Shown: positions 51,387 to 60,100 of the stretch, piece by piece
Position numbering within the stretch: position 1 is the first letter of the stretch
Layout of the letters: each line of letters starts with the position of its first letter
Assembly (NCBI RefSeq): GCF_004801405.1
Contig: NZ_SSOB01000001.1
Span: forward strand, 186,001 to 250,000
Length of the DNA stretch: 64,000 nt
Source: Cohnella fermenti
GTDB lineage: Bacteria > Bacillota > Bacilli > Paenibacillales > Paenibacillaceae
Reading direction: 5' to 3'
Notes under the pieces: model-generated
Database searches by the model: none
What the model was told of the DNA's origin: nothing
The model's input: only the letters and a program-made list of their open reading frames with translations
Program-made: the position numbers and the translations under genes

Positions 51387-51959
51387 ATGATGACCGAATG
51401 GCCGAGGGAAGCCGCGGAAGCTTGTCTTGCCGAGTTCAGGAAGTCCGCCCGCCAGTCTGCCGATGCCGCCAGCTTCTTCGTCCTCTACAAATTGTATTTA
51501 AGCAAGCTCAAGGAGACGCCCTGCCTCGACCGCTTCCTGGTTGCCGCGGAGGCGGCGATCCGCGAGAACGTGCGGTGCCCCCATTGTCGCGGCGAGTATG
51601 CCTTCCGCTATTGGACAAGCCTGGCGGGGGATGAACTGGAGCATACGATCGAGCTGATCTGCCGGCCGTGCGGGGACTTCCTGACGCTGGCGGAGAGCAG
51701 GGACGCCGTCGCTTCCTTCAACAGCCGTGTCGTTCGCCGGGTGTATCATTTGGAACGGCGGGGGGCGGAGCTTCTGATCGAGGCCGGTTACGGAGACCTG
51801 CCCGCCAAGGCGAGCCTCATGTGGGATGCGGCGCGCAAGGCTCCGAAGCTGTGGATCAATCTGAACCGGGTTCGCGATGCCGACGAGGTCAGCCTGTTCT
51901 GGAATCGTGCCCGGAAGGAGTTGCGCAGGCGGCGGCAGTTGGCCGAGCGGCTCCGGTGA
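51387..51959 (+). CDS. Uncharacterised protein with a zinc-ribbon-like CxxC pair
   Basis: 190 residues, no signal or membrane span. CPHC (about residue 58) and CRPC (about residue 92) flank a strand-rich stretch, suggesting a structural zinc site. The N-terminal helix region includes ASFFVLYKLYLSKLKETPCL, and the C-terminal half is helical and basic (FWNRARKELRRRRQLAERLR). I do not recognise a family. GGGGGATCGCG precedes two adjacent ATGs (51387 and 51390). Followed by a short-repeat tract. Confidence 0.65.
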   Translation: MMTEWPREAAEACLAEFRKSARQSADAASFFVLYKLYLSKLKETPCLDRFLVAAEAAIRENVRCPHCRGEYAFRYWTSLAGDELEHTIELICRPCGDFLTLAESRDAVASFNSRVVRRVYHLERRGAELLIEAGYGDLPAKASLMWDAARKAPKLWINLNRVRDADEVSLFWNRARKELRRRRQLAERLR

Positions 51960-51994
51960 GCGCGATATGCGAAGGATTGGCGAACAGGGCGCGG

Positions 51995-52080
51995 GGAGTA
52001 GAGCAGAGCATAGGGAGTAGAGCAGAGCGTAGGGAGTAGAGCATAGAGCATAGAGCATAGAGCATAGAGCATAGAGCAGA
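51995..52080 (+). repeat. Heptanucleotide repeat (TAGAGCA)n with degenerate leader
   Basis: Six perfect TAGAGCA units (52037-52078) preceded by two imperfect longer units containing GGAGTAGAGCAGAGC. It starts about 35 bases after the stop of the zinc-ribbon gene. Its sequence differs from that of the TATGAAG tract at 29371, but unit length and position after a stop codon are alike. Confidence 0.9.
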
Positions 52081-52235
52081 GATAAATGCAGAGATATAAT
52101 AAAGGTTGGATACGGAGGCTCTTCCCGTGCGGGAGAGTCTCTTGCGTATGCGGGAGCTCCAAAGTCCATTAGGCGATGAGGCCCAAACCATGTACAATAG
52201 AAGCTAGAAAAATCGAAGGGAAGAGATGCGGCGTT

Positions 52236-52847
52236 ATGGCGGTTATCGATCCATCGAGTCAGAGCGAACGGGACAACTATAAGCTTCTTATCGGGAGCAT
52301 TCTGCCCAGGCCCATTGCGCTCGTGACGACGTTGTCCGAAGATGGTGTCGTGAATGCGGCTCCGTTCAGCTACTTCAACATCGTCTGCTCGAACCCGCCG
52401 CTCGTCTCGGTGTCGGTGCAGCGCCGGGGCGGCGTCCCGAAGGACACCGCGCGCAACGCGCAGGCGTCGGGCCACTTCGTCGTGCACATTGTGGACGAGG
52501 CGAACGTCGAGGCGGCGAACGCGGCCGCGGCATCGTTGCCGGCTGACGTCAGCGAGCTTGAGACGGCCGGGCTTACGGAAGTGCCGAGCGTCAAGGTGGC
52601 GGCGCCGGGCATTGCGGAGGCGAAGATGCGCATGGAGTGCGTGCTGGAGCACAGCTTCCCGCTCGGAGGAACAGAGGGCGCGCCGCACTGCGACCTGCTG
52701 ATCGGCCGCGTCGTCTGCTTCCACGTGGCGGACGAGCTGCTGCACGAGGGGCGCATCGATGTGCGGAAGCTGAGCCCGGTCAGCCGGCTCGCCGGCAGCC
52801 ATTATTCGAAGCTGGGCGAGATTTTTGCGTTGGCTCGGCCGGAGTAA
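52236..52847 (+). CDS. Flavin reductase-like (FMN-binding split barrel) family protein
   Basis: About 203 residues. Characteristic sequence: LLIGSILPRPIALVTTLSED, VNAAPFSYFNIVCSNPPLVS, HFVVHIVDEANVEAAN, HCDLLIGRVVCFHVADEL, SRLAGSHYSKLGEIFAL. Such proteins bind FMN and reduce flavin with NAD(P)H or act as small flavoproteins. ATG at 52236 with AAGGGAAGAG upstream; the frame is open to 52176, but no start there is supported. Confidence 0.87.
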   Translation: MAVIDPSSQSERDNYKLLIGSILPRPIALVTTLSEDGVVNAAPFSYFNIVCSNPPLVSVSVQRRGGVPKDTARNAQASGHFVVHIVDEANVEAANAAAASLPADVSELETAGLTEVPSVKVAAPGIAEAKMRMECVLEHSFPLGGTEGAPHCDLLIGRVVCFHVADELLHEGRIDVRKLSPVSRLAGSHYSKLGEIFALARPE

Positions 52848-52883
52848 GCGATAGAAAATGAAAAGAGGAAGGGCGGAAGAGCG

Positions 52884-53738
52884 ATGAGCCATGCGTTCGT
52901 TATCGAGCCTCTGCTGTTCTTCGAGTTCGACTCGGAGGACGAGCAGCTCGAGAAGTGCAGGGAATGGGGGCTGCTGTCCGACAAGGCAACCCGTACGAAA
53001 AATTACGTCTACAAGGGCAACGGCCTGAATGAGACGGTAAGCATTGTCGGCTTCGTCGACAAGATGACCGCCGTCATCGAGTTCGAGAACAAGCAGCGCC
53101 ACTGCATTCACCCTTCGTTCCTGAAGGAGATGCAGGCGGCCAGCTACGGCTTGAAGAGCGCCGCGAGAGCCGAGAACGACGACGACCCGGCAGCTTCGGC
53201 GGACGAAGCGGCGGTCTTGGCGGACGAAGCTGCGGTCCTAATGGACGAGCCATCGTCGACCGAGGGGGCGGAGGCGCCCGAAGCGGCATCGTCGATCGAG
53301 GTCTCCGAAGCCGCGGCGTCGATCGCAGACTCCCAGGCCGCGGCGTCCTCCTCCGCAGTCTCAAGCCCTTCCGCCGCAGAGGCCGCAGAGGCCGCGGAAC
53401 CTGCCAAGCCGAAGGCGAAGAAGGGCAAGGCGAAGCTGGAGCTTCCCGAGGAGAAGGTCAAGATGGTCGCTACGGTCCAGGAGTTCACGACCGTGCCGAA
53501 CCACTTCTCCGATACCGACGACGAGGTCGTCATCTACGAAGCGGTCCGCATCGAGGGACCGGAGGAGCTCGAGCTCGGCACCGCCTGGTCCAGCCACAGC
53601 AACACGCTGAAGAAGCTGGAGCTGGCGATCGGAGACACGATCTCCTTCGAAGCCAAGGTCGCGGCCAAGAAGCTGACCAAGCACCCGGTGCCGTACAAGA
53701 TCAACAACCCGTCGAAGCTCCAGAAGCTGGAGTCGTAA
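52884..53738 (+). CDS. Uncharacterised protein with two conserved-looking ends and an Ala/Ser/Glu linker
   Basis: 284 residues. N-terminal domain about 1-85 (AFVIEPLLFFEFDSEDEQLE, TVSIVGFVDKMTAVIEFENK), a low-complexity acidic Ala/Ser/Glu-rich linker about 90-180, a Lys-rich patch (AKPKAKKGKAKLELPEEKVK), then a C-terminal domain about 190-284 (VATVQEFTTVPNHFSDTDDE, TAWSSHSNTLKKLELAIGDT, PVPYKINNPSKLQKLE). No signal or membrane span; probably cytoplasmic. Family not recognised. AAGAGGAAGGGCGG precedes the ATG. It follows the flavin reductase by 36 bases and could be co-transcribed. Confidence 0.62.
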   Translation: MSHAFVIEPLLFFEFDSEDEQLEKCREWGLLSDKATRTKNYVYKGNGLNETVSIVGFVDKMTAVIEFENKQRHCIHPSFLKEMQAASYGLKSAARAENDDDPAASADEAAVLADEAAVLMDEPSSTEGAEAPEAASSIEVSEAAASIADSQAAASSSAVSSPSAAEAAEAAEPAKPKAKKGKAKLELPEEKVKMVATVQEFTTVPNHFSDTDDEVVIYEAVRIEGPEELELGTAWSSHSNTLKKLELAIGDTISFEAKVAAKKLTKHPVPYKINNPSKLQKLES

Positions 53739-53877
53739 GGGAAAGTTACTGGGCGGTGGAGCGACCGGAGCAACATAGGCGGGCGAGTGGCGGAAGCCGG
53801 AATCTGCGAAGTTGCCGCGTCCCGGAGGCTGTCCCCTGTTCGTTGGGGCGGTCGCGGTGCCGGCCTTCGTCGATTTT

Positions 53878-54047
53878 ATGCTAAATTTCACATTCATTTT
53901 GCCGATAACCGCCCGAAAATCCGATTTTATACGAAATTTCACATAAAATGCGGATGCGCCACCAAGTTGTCCTCGATTATATGCTAAATTTCACATTCAT
54001 CCCACATTTCGGCGGGTTTTACGGCAATTCTATGTGAAAAATCATAT
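53878..54047 (+). repeat. 52-bp-phased palindrome element, copy 4
   Basis: Four 16-bp palindromes start at 53878 (ATGCTAAATTTCACAT), 53929 (ATACGAAATTTCACAT), 53981 (ATGCTAAATTTCACAT) and 54032 (ATGTGAAAAATCATAT). Spacing is 51, 52, 51. This copy has AAATTT centres in three units, unlike copies 1-3, and the intervening sequence is unrelated, but the ruler is the same. Confidence 0.85.
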
Positions 54048-54055
54048 AAAATGCC

Positions 54056-54260
54056 GCGCCCATCCCGCCGAACCGCCGCCATCCGGCTCTCTTCCTACCA
54101 TCCCCCGCCATCTTCCTGCCATCCATCGCCGCTTCCCGCCACGTCACTCCATCGCCGCCGCCTCACTACCCCGCCACCGCACCATTCCATCGCCGCCGCC
54201 TCGCCAACCAACCATCCCCCGCCCGCCGCTCCATCGCCCCGCCGCCGCCGGTCCATCAAT
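54056..54260. other. Gene-free C-rich low-complexity spacer
   Basis: CCGCCATC, CCATCGCCGCC and CCTCACTACC-type sequence resembling the spacer at 17545-17715. Downstream, TATAAT at 54288-54293 may be the -10 of the sensor kinase gene, without a clear -35. Confidence 0.5.
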
Positions 54261-54370
54261 TCACACTATCCCTAATCGCGATTTCGCTATAATATGGGTT
54301 AAAAGCGCTGTCATCTCCGAGAGGAGCCGCCGACTTCCGCCTTCGTTCGATAGAGGGGGTGATCTGTCCC

Positions 54371-56173
54371 GTGTCCATGCCGCCATCGTCCATGCGTCCA
54401 TCCCGGCTGTCCCCGGCCTTCGTGTCGCTGCGAACGAAGATGCTTGTCCTGTTCTGCCTGATGATCACGGTGCCGTTCCTGCTCAGCGGCGCGATTACGT
54501 ATTCGAAGTATTCGTCCCGAGCCGCGAAGGACGCGCAGGCGTACTCCGACCAGCTCGCCGAGCAGGTCGCGATCAACCTGGAGCGGTACGTGCGGGAGCT
54601 GGAGCGGATTACGCTGTCCCTCTACTACGACGACAACGCGCTGAATATTCTGACCCGGCACAGCGGCGCCTTCCGCACGGGCAACTACCTCACCTCCGAC
54701 GAATCGTCCAAAATGAACCAGCTCATCTCATCGGCGATCTACGAGAGAACGGAGGTGGCGGGCGTGTTTATTTTTGCGCTTGACGGGAGTCTGTTCAGCA
54801 ATCTGCAGGAGACGGGCAGGAGCAACTGGCTGCCGCCGGAGAACGAGTGGATGCGGCAGGCCGAGGCCGACGACGGAGGGCTGACCATCCTTCCTCCCGC
54901 CGCCAGTCCGAACTACCTGACCGATCCTCCGCAGGTGGCCTCGATTGCGAGACTGATCAAGAACCCGTATACGAACGCCAAGCTTGGCTTCGTGAAGGTC
55001 GATCTGACCAGCTCCGGCTTCGAACGAATTCTCTCTTCCGTCCAGATTACCGAGAACAGCACGCTGTATATTTTCAACAGGAATGGGGATGTCATCTATC
55101 CCTTCGAATCCGGAGGCGGGACGGGCGCCCTCCCCGTCAACGACAGCCGGACGCTCGTCTCCGAGCGGGAGACCGACTACGGCGGCCTTCGCATCGTGGG
55201 CATCATCCCCCGCAGCGACCTGCAGAAGAACGCGCGCGAGCTGATCTCCTTCATTCTCTGGATCTCGCTGGCCTCGCTGCTGGCGGCGTACCTGATCTCC
55301 GTCCTCGCCTCCAACCAGTTGGTCAAGCCCATTCGCAGCCTCTATATGAAAATGAAACGAGTGCAGAACGGCGAGCTGAGCGAACGGGCACCCATCCTGA
55401 CGAACGACGAGATCGGGCTGCTGACCGCGGGCTTCAACGGCATGGTCTCCCAGCTCGACAAGAACATCAAGGAGATCTACGAGCTCGGCATTCGGGAGAA
55501 GCAGGCGGAGCTGTCGGCTCTGCAGAGCCAGATCAACCCGCACTTTCTGTACAATACGCTCGAATCGATCAGCATGGCGGCGGGCCGCGACCGTCACGAC
55601 GAGCTTAGCCGCGTCATCTCCAGCCTGGGCAAGCTGCTGCGCTACACGGTGAACCGGCAGGAGAGCAAGGTGACGCTGCGGGAGGAGCTGGACTTCGTCG
55701 AGAACTACCTCAGCATCCAGTCGTTCCGCCTGGAGGATCGTCTGCGCACGGACATCCGGGTGGACTTCTCCCACGAGTCGGTGCTCGTGCCGAAGCTGCT
55801 GCTTCAGCCGCTCGTCGAGAACGCAATCGAGCACGGGATGGACAGCCGGCCGCTGACGCTTACCCTGACGACCAAGGCCGACGACCAAGACCTGCTCATC
55901 CGCATCGAGGACGACGGGCGCGGCATCGCTCCCGAGCGCCTGCGCCGGATCGAGTCGATGCTCGCCGAAGCGGAGCCGATCCGGGCGCCATCCGCCGAAG
56001 ACGCGGCCGCCCCCTCGGGCAAGAAGGAGAAGGGCTTTGCCCTTCGCAACATCCACCGCAGACTCCAGATTTTGTACGGAGACGCCTACGGGCTAAGCCT
56101 GGACAAGTCCAGAACGCAAGGAGCGGCGATGCACGTGCGCATCCCGTTCCAATGGGAGGAATCGCAGCAATGA
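54371..56173 (+). CDS. YesM-type sensor histidine kinase
   Basis: About 600 residues. First span about 24-44 (MLVLFCLMITVPFLLSGAIT), large extracytoplasmic Cache-like sensor to about 285, second span (LISFILWISLASLLAAYLIS), HAMP (NQLVKPIRSLYMKMKRVQNG), His_kinase H-box (ALQSQINPHFLYNTLESISM), N-box (LLLQPLVENAIEHGM) and G-box (GRGIAPERL, GKKEKGFALRNIHRRLQI). YesM/LytS-class kinases typically sense carbohydrates through binding proteins. GAGGGGGTG favours the GTG at 54371; GTG 54359 and ATG 54377 are alternatives. Overlaps its regulator gene by 4 bases. Confidence 0.92.
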   Translation: MSMPPSSMRPSRLSPAFVSLRTKMLVLFCLMITVPFLLSGAITYSKYSSRAAKDAQAYSDQLAEQVAINLERYVRELERITLSLYYDDNALNILTRHSGAFRTGNYLTSDESSKMNQLISSAIYERTEVAGVFIFALDGSLFSNLQETGRSNWLPPENEWMRQAEADDGGLTILPPAASPNYLTDPPQVASIARLIKNPYTNAKLGFVKVDLTSSGFERILSSVQITENSTLYIFNRNGDVIYPFESGGGTGALPVNDSRTLVSERETDYGGLRIVGIIPRSDLQKNARELISFILWISLASLLAAYLISVLASNQLVKPIRSLYMKMKRVQNGELSERAPILTNDEIGLLTAGFNGMVSQLDKNIKEIYELGIREKQAELSALQSQINPHFLYNTLESISMAAGRDRHDELSRVISSLGKLLRYTVNRQESKVTLREELDFVENYLSIQSFRLEDRLRTDIRVDFSHESVLVPKLLLQPLVENAIEHGMDSRPLTLTLTTKADDQDLLIRIEDDGRGIAPERLRRIESMLAEAEPIRAPSAEDAAAPSGKKEKGFALRNIHRRLQILYGDAYGLSLDKSRTQGAAMHVRIPFQWEESQQ

Positions 56174-56901
56174 ACATTCTGCTGGTCGAAGACGAGCCGA
56201 AGATCCGCCAAGGGCTGAGGGCGATCATCGAAGATGTGATCAAGAGCGAGCTGAGAATTATGGAGGCGGACAACGGGAGGGCGGCGTTCGAGCTGTTCCG
56301 GACGGCCGAGCGAACGGACCTCGTCATTACCGACATCCGGATGAAGGAGATGGACGGCCTGGAGCTGCTGCGAAGGATCAAGCAGGAGCAGAAGGAGACG
56401 CCCATCGTCGTCGTCAGCGGCCACGACGAGTTCGAATATGCCCGCGAGGCGCTGCGATACGGAGTGGTGGACTATCTGCTCAAGCCGATCGAGCGCGTGG
56501 AGCTGGCGAAGGTGATCGCGCGCATTCAGGCGGAGGGCAAGGAGGCCGCCCCCGCCGGGGACGAGTCCGCCGAGCCGGACAAGGAGAGGCTTGTCATCCG
56601 CAAGGTGAAGGAACTGATCCAGCAGTCGCTCGGGTTGGACATCTCCCTCCAATTCCTCGCGGAGAGAGTGTACCTGCACCCGAAGTACCTGTCCGAGACG
56701 TTCAAGCGGGAGACCGGGCAGAACCTGTCCGACTACGTGACGGAGAGGCGGATCGCCAAGGCGAAGCAACTGCTGACCGGCACGACGCTCAAGGTGGCGG
56801 AGGTCGCCGCCATGTGCGGCATTCCGAACCACAAGTACTTCGCGTCGCTGTTCAAGCAGCACACGGGAGCGACGCCGACGGAGTATCGGGAGCGGGGGTA
56901 A
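56170..56901 (+). CDS. YesN-type response regulator with AraC DNA-binding domain
   Basis: 243 residues. Receiver: MNILLVEDEPKIRQGLRAII, phosphoacceptor in DLVITDIRMKEMDGLELL, VVSGHDEFEYAREALRYGVV, DYLLKPIE. AraC helix-turn-helix pair: ISLQFLAERVYLHPKYLSET, LKVAEVAAMCGIPNHKYFAS, TPTEYRERG. It lacks the long central domain of many YesN proteins, so it is a short form. ATG at 56170 overlaps the kinase stop; GGGAGGAA upstream. Likely targets are the adjacent polysaccharide genes. Confidence 0.92.
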   Translation: MNILLVEDEPKIRQGLRAIIEDVIKSELRIMEADNGRAAFELFRTAERTDLVITDIRMKEMDGLELLRRIKQEQKETPIVVVSGHDEFEYAREALRYGVVDYLLKPIERVELAKVIARIQAEGKEAAPAGDESAEPDKERLVIRKVKELIQQSLGLDISLQFLAERVYLHPKYLSETFKRETGQNLSDYVTERRIAKAKQLLTGTTLKVAEVAAMCGIPNHKYFASLFKQHTGATPTEYRERG

Positions 56902-56917
56902 TGGTTATTTCCTTGCG

Positions 56918-56937
56918 CTGGCAGCGTTCGCTGCCAG
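56918..56937 (+). terminator. Terminator of the YesM/YesN operon
   Basis: Perfect 8-bp stem CTGGCAGC / GCTGCCAG with loop GTTC, then CGAATTTTTG. 16 bases after the response-regulator stop. Confidence 0.87.
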
Positions 56938-57040
56938 CCGAATTTTTGATGATATATTTGCGACAGGCCTCTGCCGTAGAATAGTCTTGCCTATCGTTAG
57001 TTGGATAAATACAACAAGGCGAAAGGGGGATAAACGGACT

Positions 57041-57124
57041 TTGCCCCAACAAGCAGACGAATACATGCGTGCAGTTTCCAAGGAGGAGTGTGGCGATCAT
57101 GGCTTTGACTCGGAGAAAGAATAA
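57041..57124 (+). CDS. Possible 27-codon leader peptide overlapping the next gene
   Basis: TTG start with AAAGGGGGA 10 bases upstream; 27 codons beginning MPQQADEYMRAVSKEECG and ending TAA inside the next gene. Its ribosome passage would cover the next gene's AAGGAGGAG and ATG (57099), as in translational coupling. Only position and the good ribosome binding site support it. Confidence 0.25.
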   Translation: MPQQADEYMRAVSKEECGDHGFDSEKE

Positions 57125-60100
57125 GTGGAGTTGGTTTGTTTATTTGATAATGCTATCACTTGTCTTTAACGGGATGACGCTCGTGCCGCAGGCGGCACGC
57201 GCATCCGCCGCTTCATTTGTGGGCACGGATACGTCTACGAAAGGCAACTGGGTAGGGGCATACGGCAGTGAAGGCTATTTGCTTCCTTATTATGCCACGA
57301 CCGTTACGAGCGGCAGGGACAATCCGCTCGCTGCCGATGTTGTGCAGCTGCCTTCTTATGTGAGCGCTTACTCCAAATCGGGCACCGGGTATTATGTATC
57401 CGGCAATCAAGCCGATCCGCGCGGTCTGCAATCTCCGGACGGCAGCATGCGCAAGCGCTTTACGGTATATTCGTACAGCTCCATGTCCTTTAACTTCACA
57501 TTAACAGATAATGAACCGCATCAATTCTCCGTGTACACAACCGATTTTGCAGCGACGGAGTCCATTCAGATGGGATTTGAATTGCGCGACGCGGGCGGAG
57601 CGGTCCTCGACTCCCGAACGGTTGCGACAATCAATGGCGGCAAATATGTGACGTATCGTGTACAGGGCAGCTTCAAGCTGATCGTTTCCTTGCAGGCGGG
57701 TTTGCAGGCGATTGCGCAAGGCTTTTTCTTCGATGCGCCTGGGCCGGTTTGGCCCGAAGGAGGAGCAGCTTCGTCATCGAATATAAGCGCTACCGGTTTG
57801 ACGCTTAATTGGCCTGCGGCCATTGACGGAGACGGCGTAACAGCTTATCGCATCTACCGGGACAACACATTGCTGGATTCGGTCAGTGGATCGGTATATT
57901 CCTACAATGCGACAGGGTTGTCGCCGGATACCTCCTATACGTTCGCAGTGGAGTCCGGCAATGGCAGCGGTCACTGGAGCCGAAAGCTGACGGTGCCGGT
58001 GACAACAACGATGACCACATCTGCCCCGACTTACTATCTGGGACAGGATGCCGCAACTAAGGGCAATTGGATCGGCACCTACGGCGGTGACGGCTACATT
58101 CTGCCGTTCCTTGCAGCCACGTCCTCTTCGGGAAGAGACGCAACGACACCCGCTTCCATTGTCAGCCTCCCTTCTTATGTGAGTGCATACTCACTCGGCA
58201 GCGCCGGTTACTATATCATGCAGAATCCATCGTCTGACGTGCGTGCGCTCCGGGTGCCGGATGGCAGCATCCGCAAGATGCTGTCTGTTTATACGTACGG
58301 GACGATGACATATTCGTTTACGCTGACGGACAACAGCTCTCATCAGGTAAGCTTCTATACGACGGACTTTGCCTCGGCGGAAGTGAATGTTGAGAGCTTC
58401 GAGCTTCAGGACGGCAACGGGAATATGCTGAATGCGCAGACAGTCGACACGATCAATGGCGGCAAATATGTCTCGTATCTCGTACAGGGCAGCTTCAAGC
58501 TGCGGATCACGAAACTTGCCGGATCGCAAGCTTTTGTACAGGGAATCTTTTTCGATACGCCGCTTGCACCGTCCGTGTCCGACTTGCAGGCGATAAACGC
58601 CGGCACTCGTCAGGTGGAGTTGTCGTGGGCGGGTGCGGGAAGTGACGATACGGCCATTCTTCGTAAAAAGCAGGGCGACACTGAGTTGGCCCAGATCGCA
58701 GTCGTAACCGCTGGCGTGAATGGGTACGAAGATTCCAACTTGGAACCTGGCGTCGAATACGAGTACGGACTTCGCAACATCCGTCAATTCCTCTATTCGG
58801 ACATTGCGACGCGCTCGTCGATTGCTATTCCCGCTTATCTGGCGACAAGCTTGACAGCCGAAGACACATCAATCGCTGTCGACCGCCCGAACGAAACGGT
58901 ACAGCTTCGAGCTGATCTTAAGGACAGCGCGGGCGCTCCGCTGGCGGGGCAGGAAGTCAAGTTTGAGCTGGAAGGCGAGTATGTCGGCACACATATTGAC
59001 CCCGGCGTCGGTTCCGGGGTAACGGACGAGGACGGCGTGGTCACCGTCGATTATACGCCGATGTACGCGGGCTCATTTACAATCAAGGCTGCATTCGCTA
59101 TTAATGATGTCCTTTCGCTGAATGCCAGCACGGACACGATCTCGCTGATCGTCCAGGTGGAAGCCTGGGAGCGCCCCCCTGTTGTGCTGCGCCTCTCTGA
59201 CGCCGTGGCTCCCGGCGTGCTGTTCACCGCTTCGGGCTACGGCATGACGTCATCCGCCATCGAGGTCGCTATCGACGACTACGCACTGCTCGGCGCCTCC
59301 GCTCCGTCCGCCGGTGCCCGCACGCTGGATGTCGTGCAGACCGACGATCAGGGCACATATGTCGTGTCGCGCTTGCCGGCGGATATGAGCCCGGGCGCAT
59401 ATGCGGTATGGATTCGCAATGAATACGGCTGGAGCGAAGCAATGCCGCTTAACGATCCTCGGCCGCATTTTATTTCAGAGCGTGAAGCGTTTGAAGGGCA
59501 GCAGATCAAGCTGGTCGGCCGCAATTTTGACGCGCGGGAATTCGGCGGTGCGGCCGCCGATACGGCGATCAGGTTGAAGAGCGTTACCGGCAGTGTGTAT
59601 GAGATGCCGATCGTTGACCTGAATCCTTACGCGGTCACCTTCGCCATCGATCAAGCCCCGACGCAAGCGTATTGGGTCGAGGTGCGCAATCATACAGACG
59701 GCAATTGGGTGCGGCTGGATAACGGACAGCTCTTGACCGTGACGGAGACGGGCGACGATCCACTGGGTCTTGGCGTCGCCTGGGCGAAAGATTTCCGTTG
59801 GAGCCACGTATACGATGTGACGGATTACGGTGCGACGGCTGATGGCACGACCGATGACACCGCTTCGGTGCAAAGCGCTGTCGATCAGGCACATGAAGAT
59901 GGCGGCGGTGTCGTGTGGTTCCCGGACGGTACCTACCGAATCTCGACCATTCTGCTGCCAGCCGGTGTCGTGCTGCAGGGAGAAAGCGAAGAGAACACGG
60001 TGCTCGCTTATTCCGGCACTAGCACCGGCATGCTGATCGTTTCATCCGGCGACGGTCAGACTGTCGGTCAGGCAGGAGTGGCGCGCATGAAGCTGGGCGT

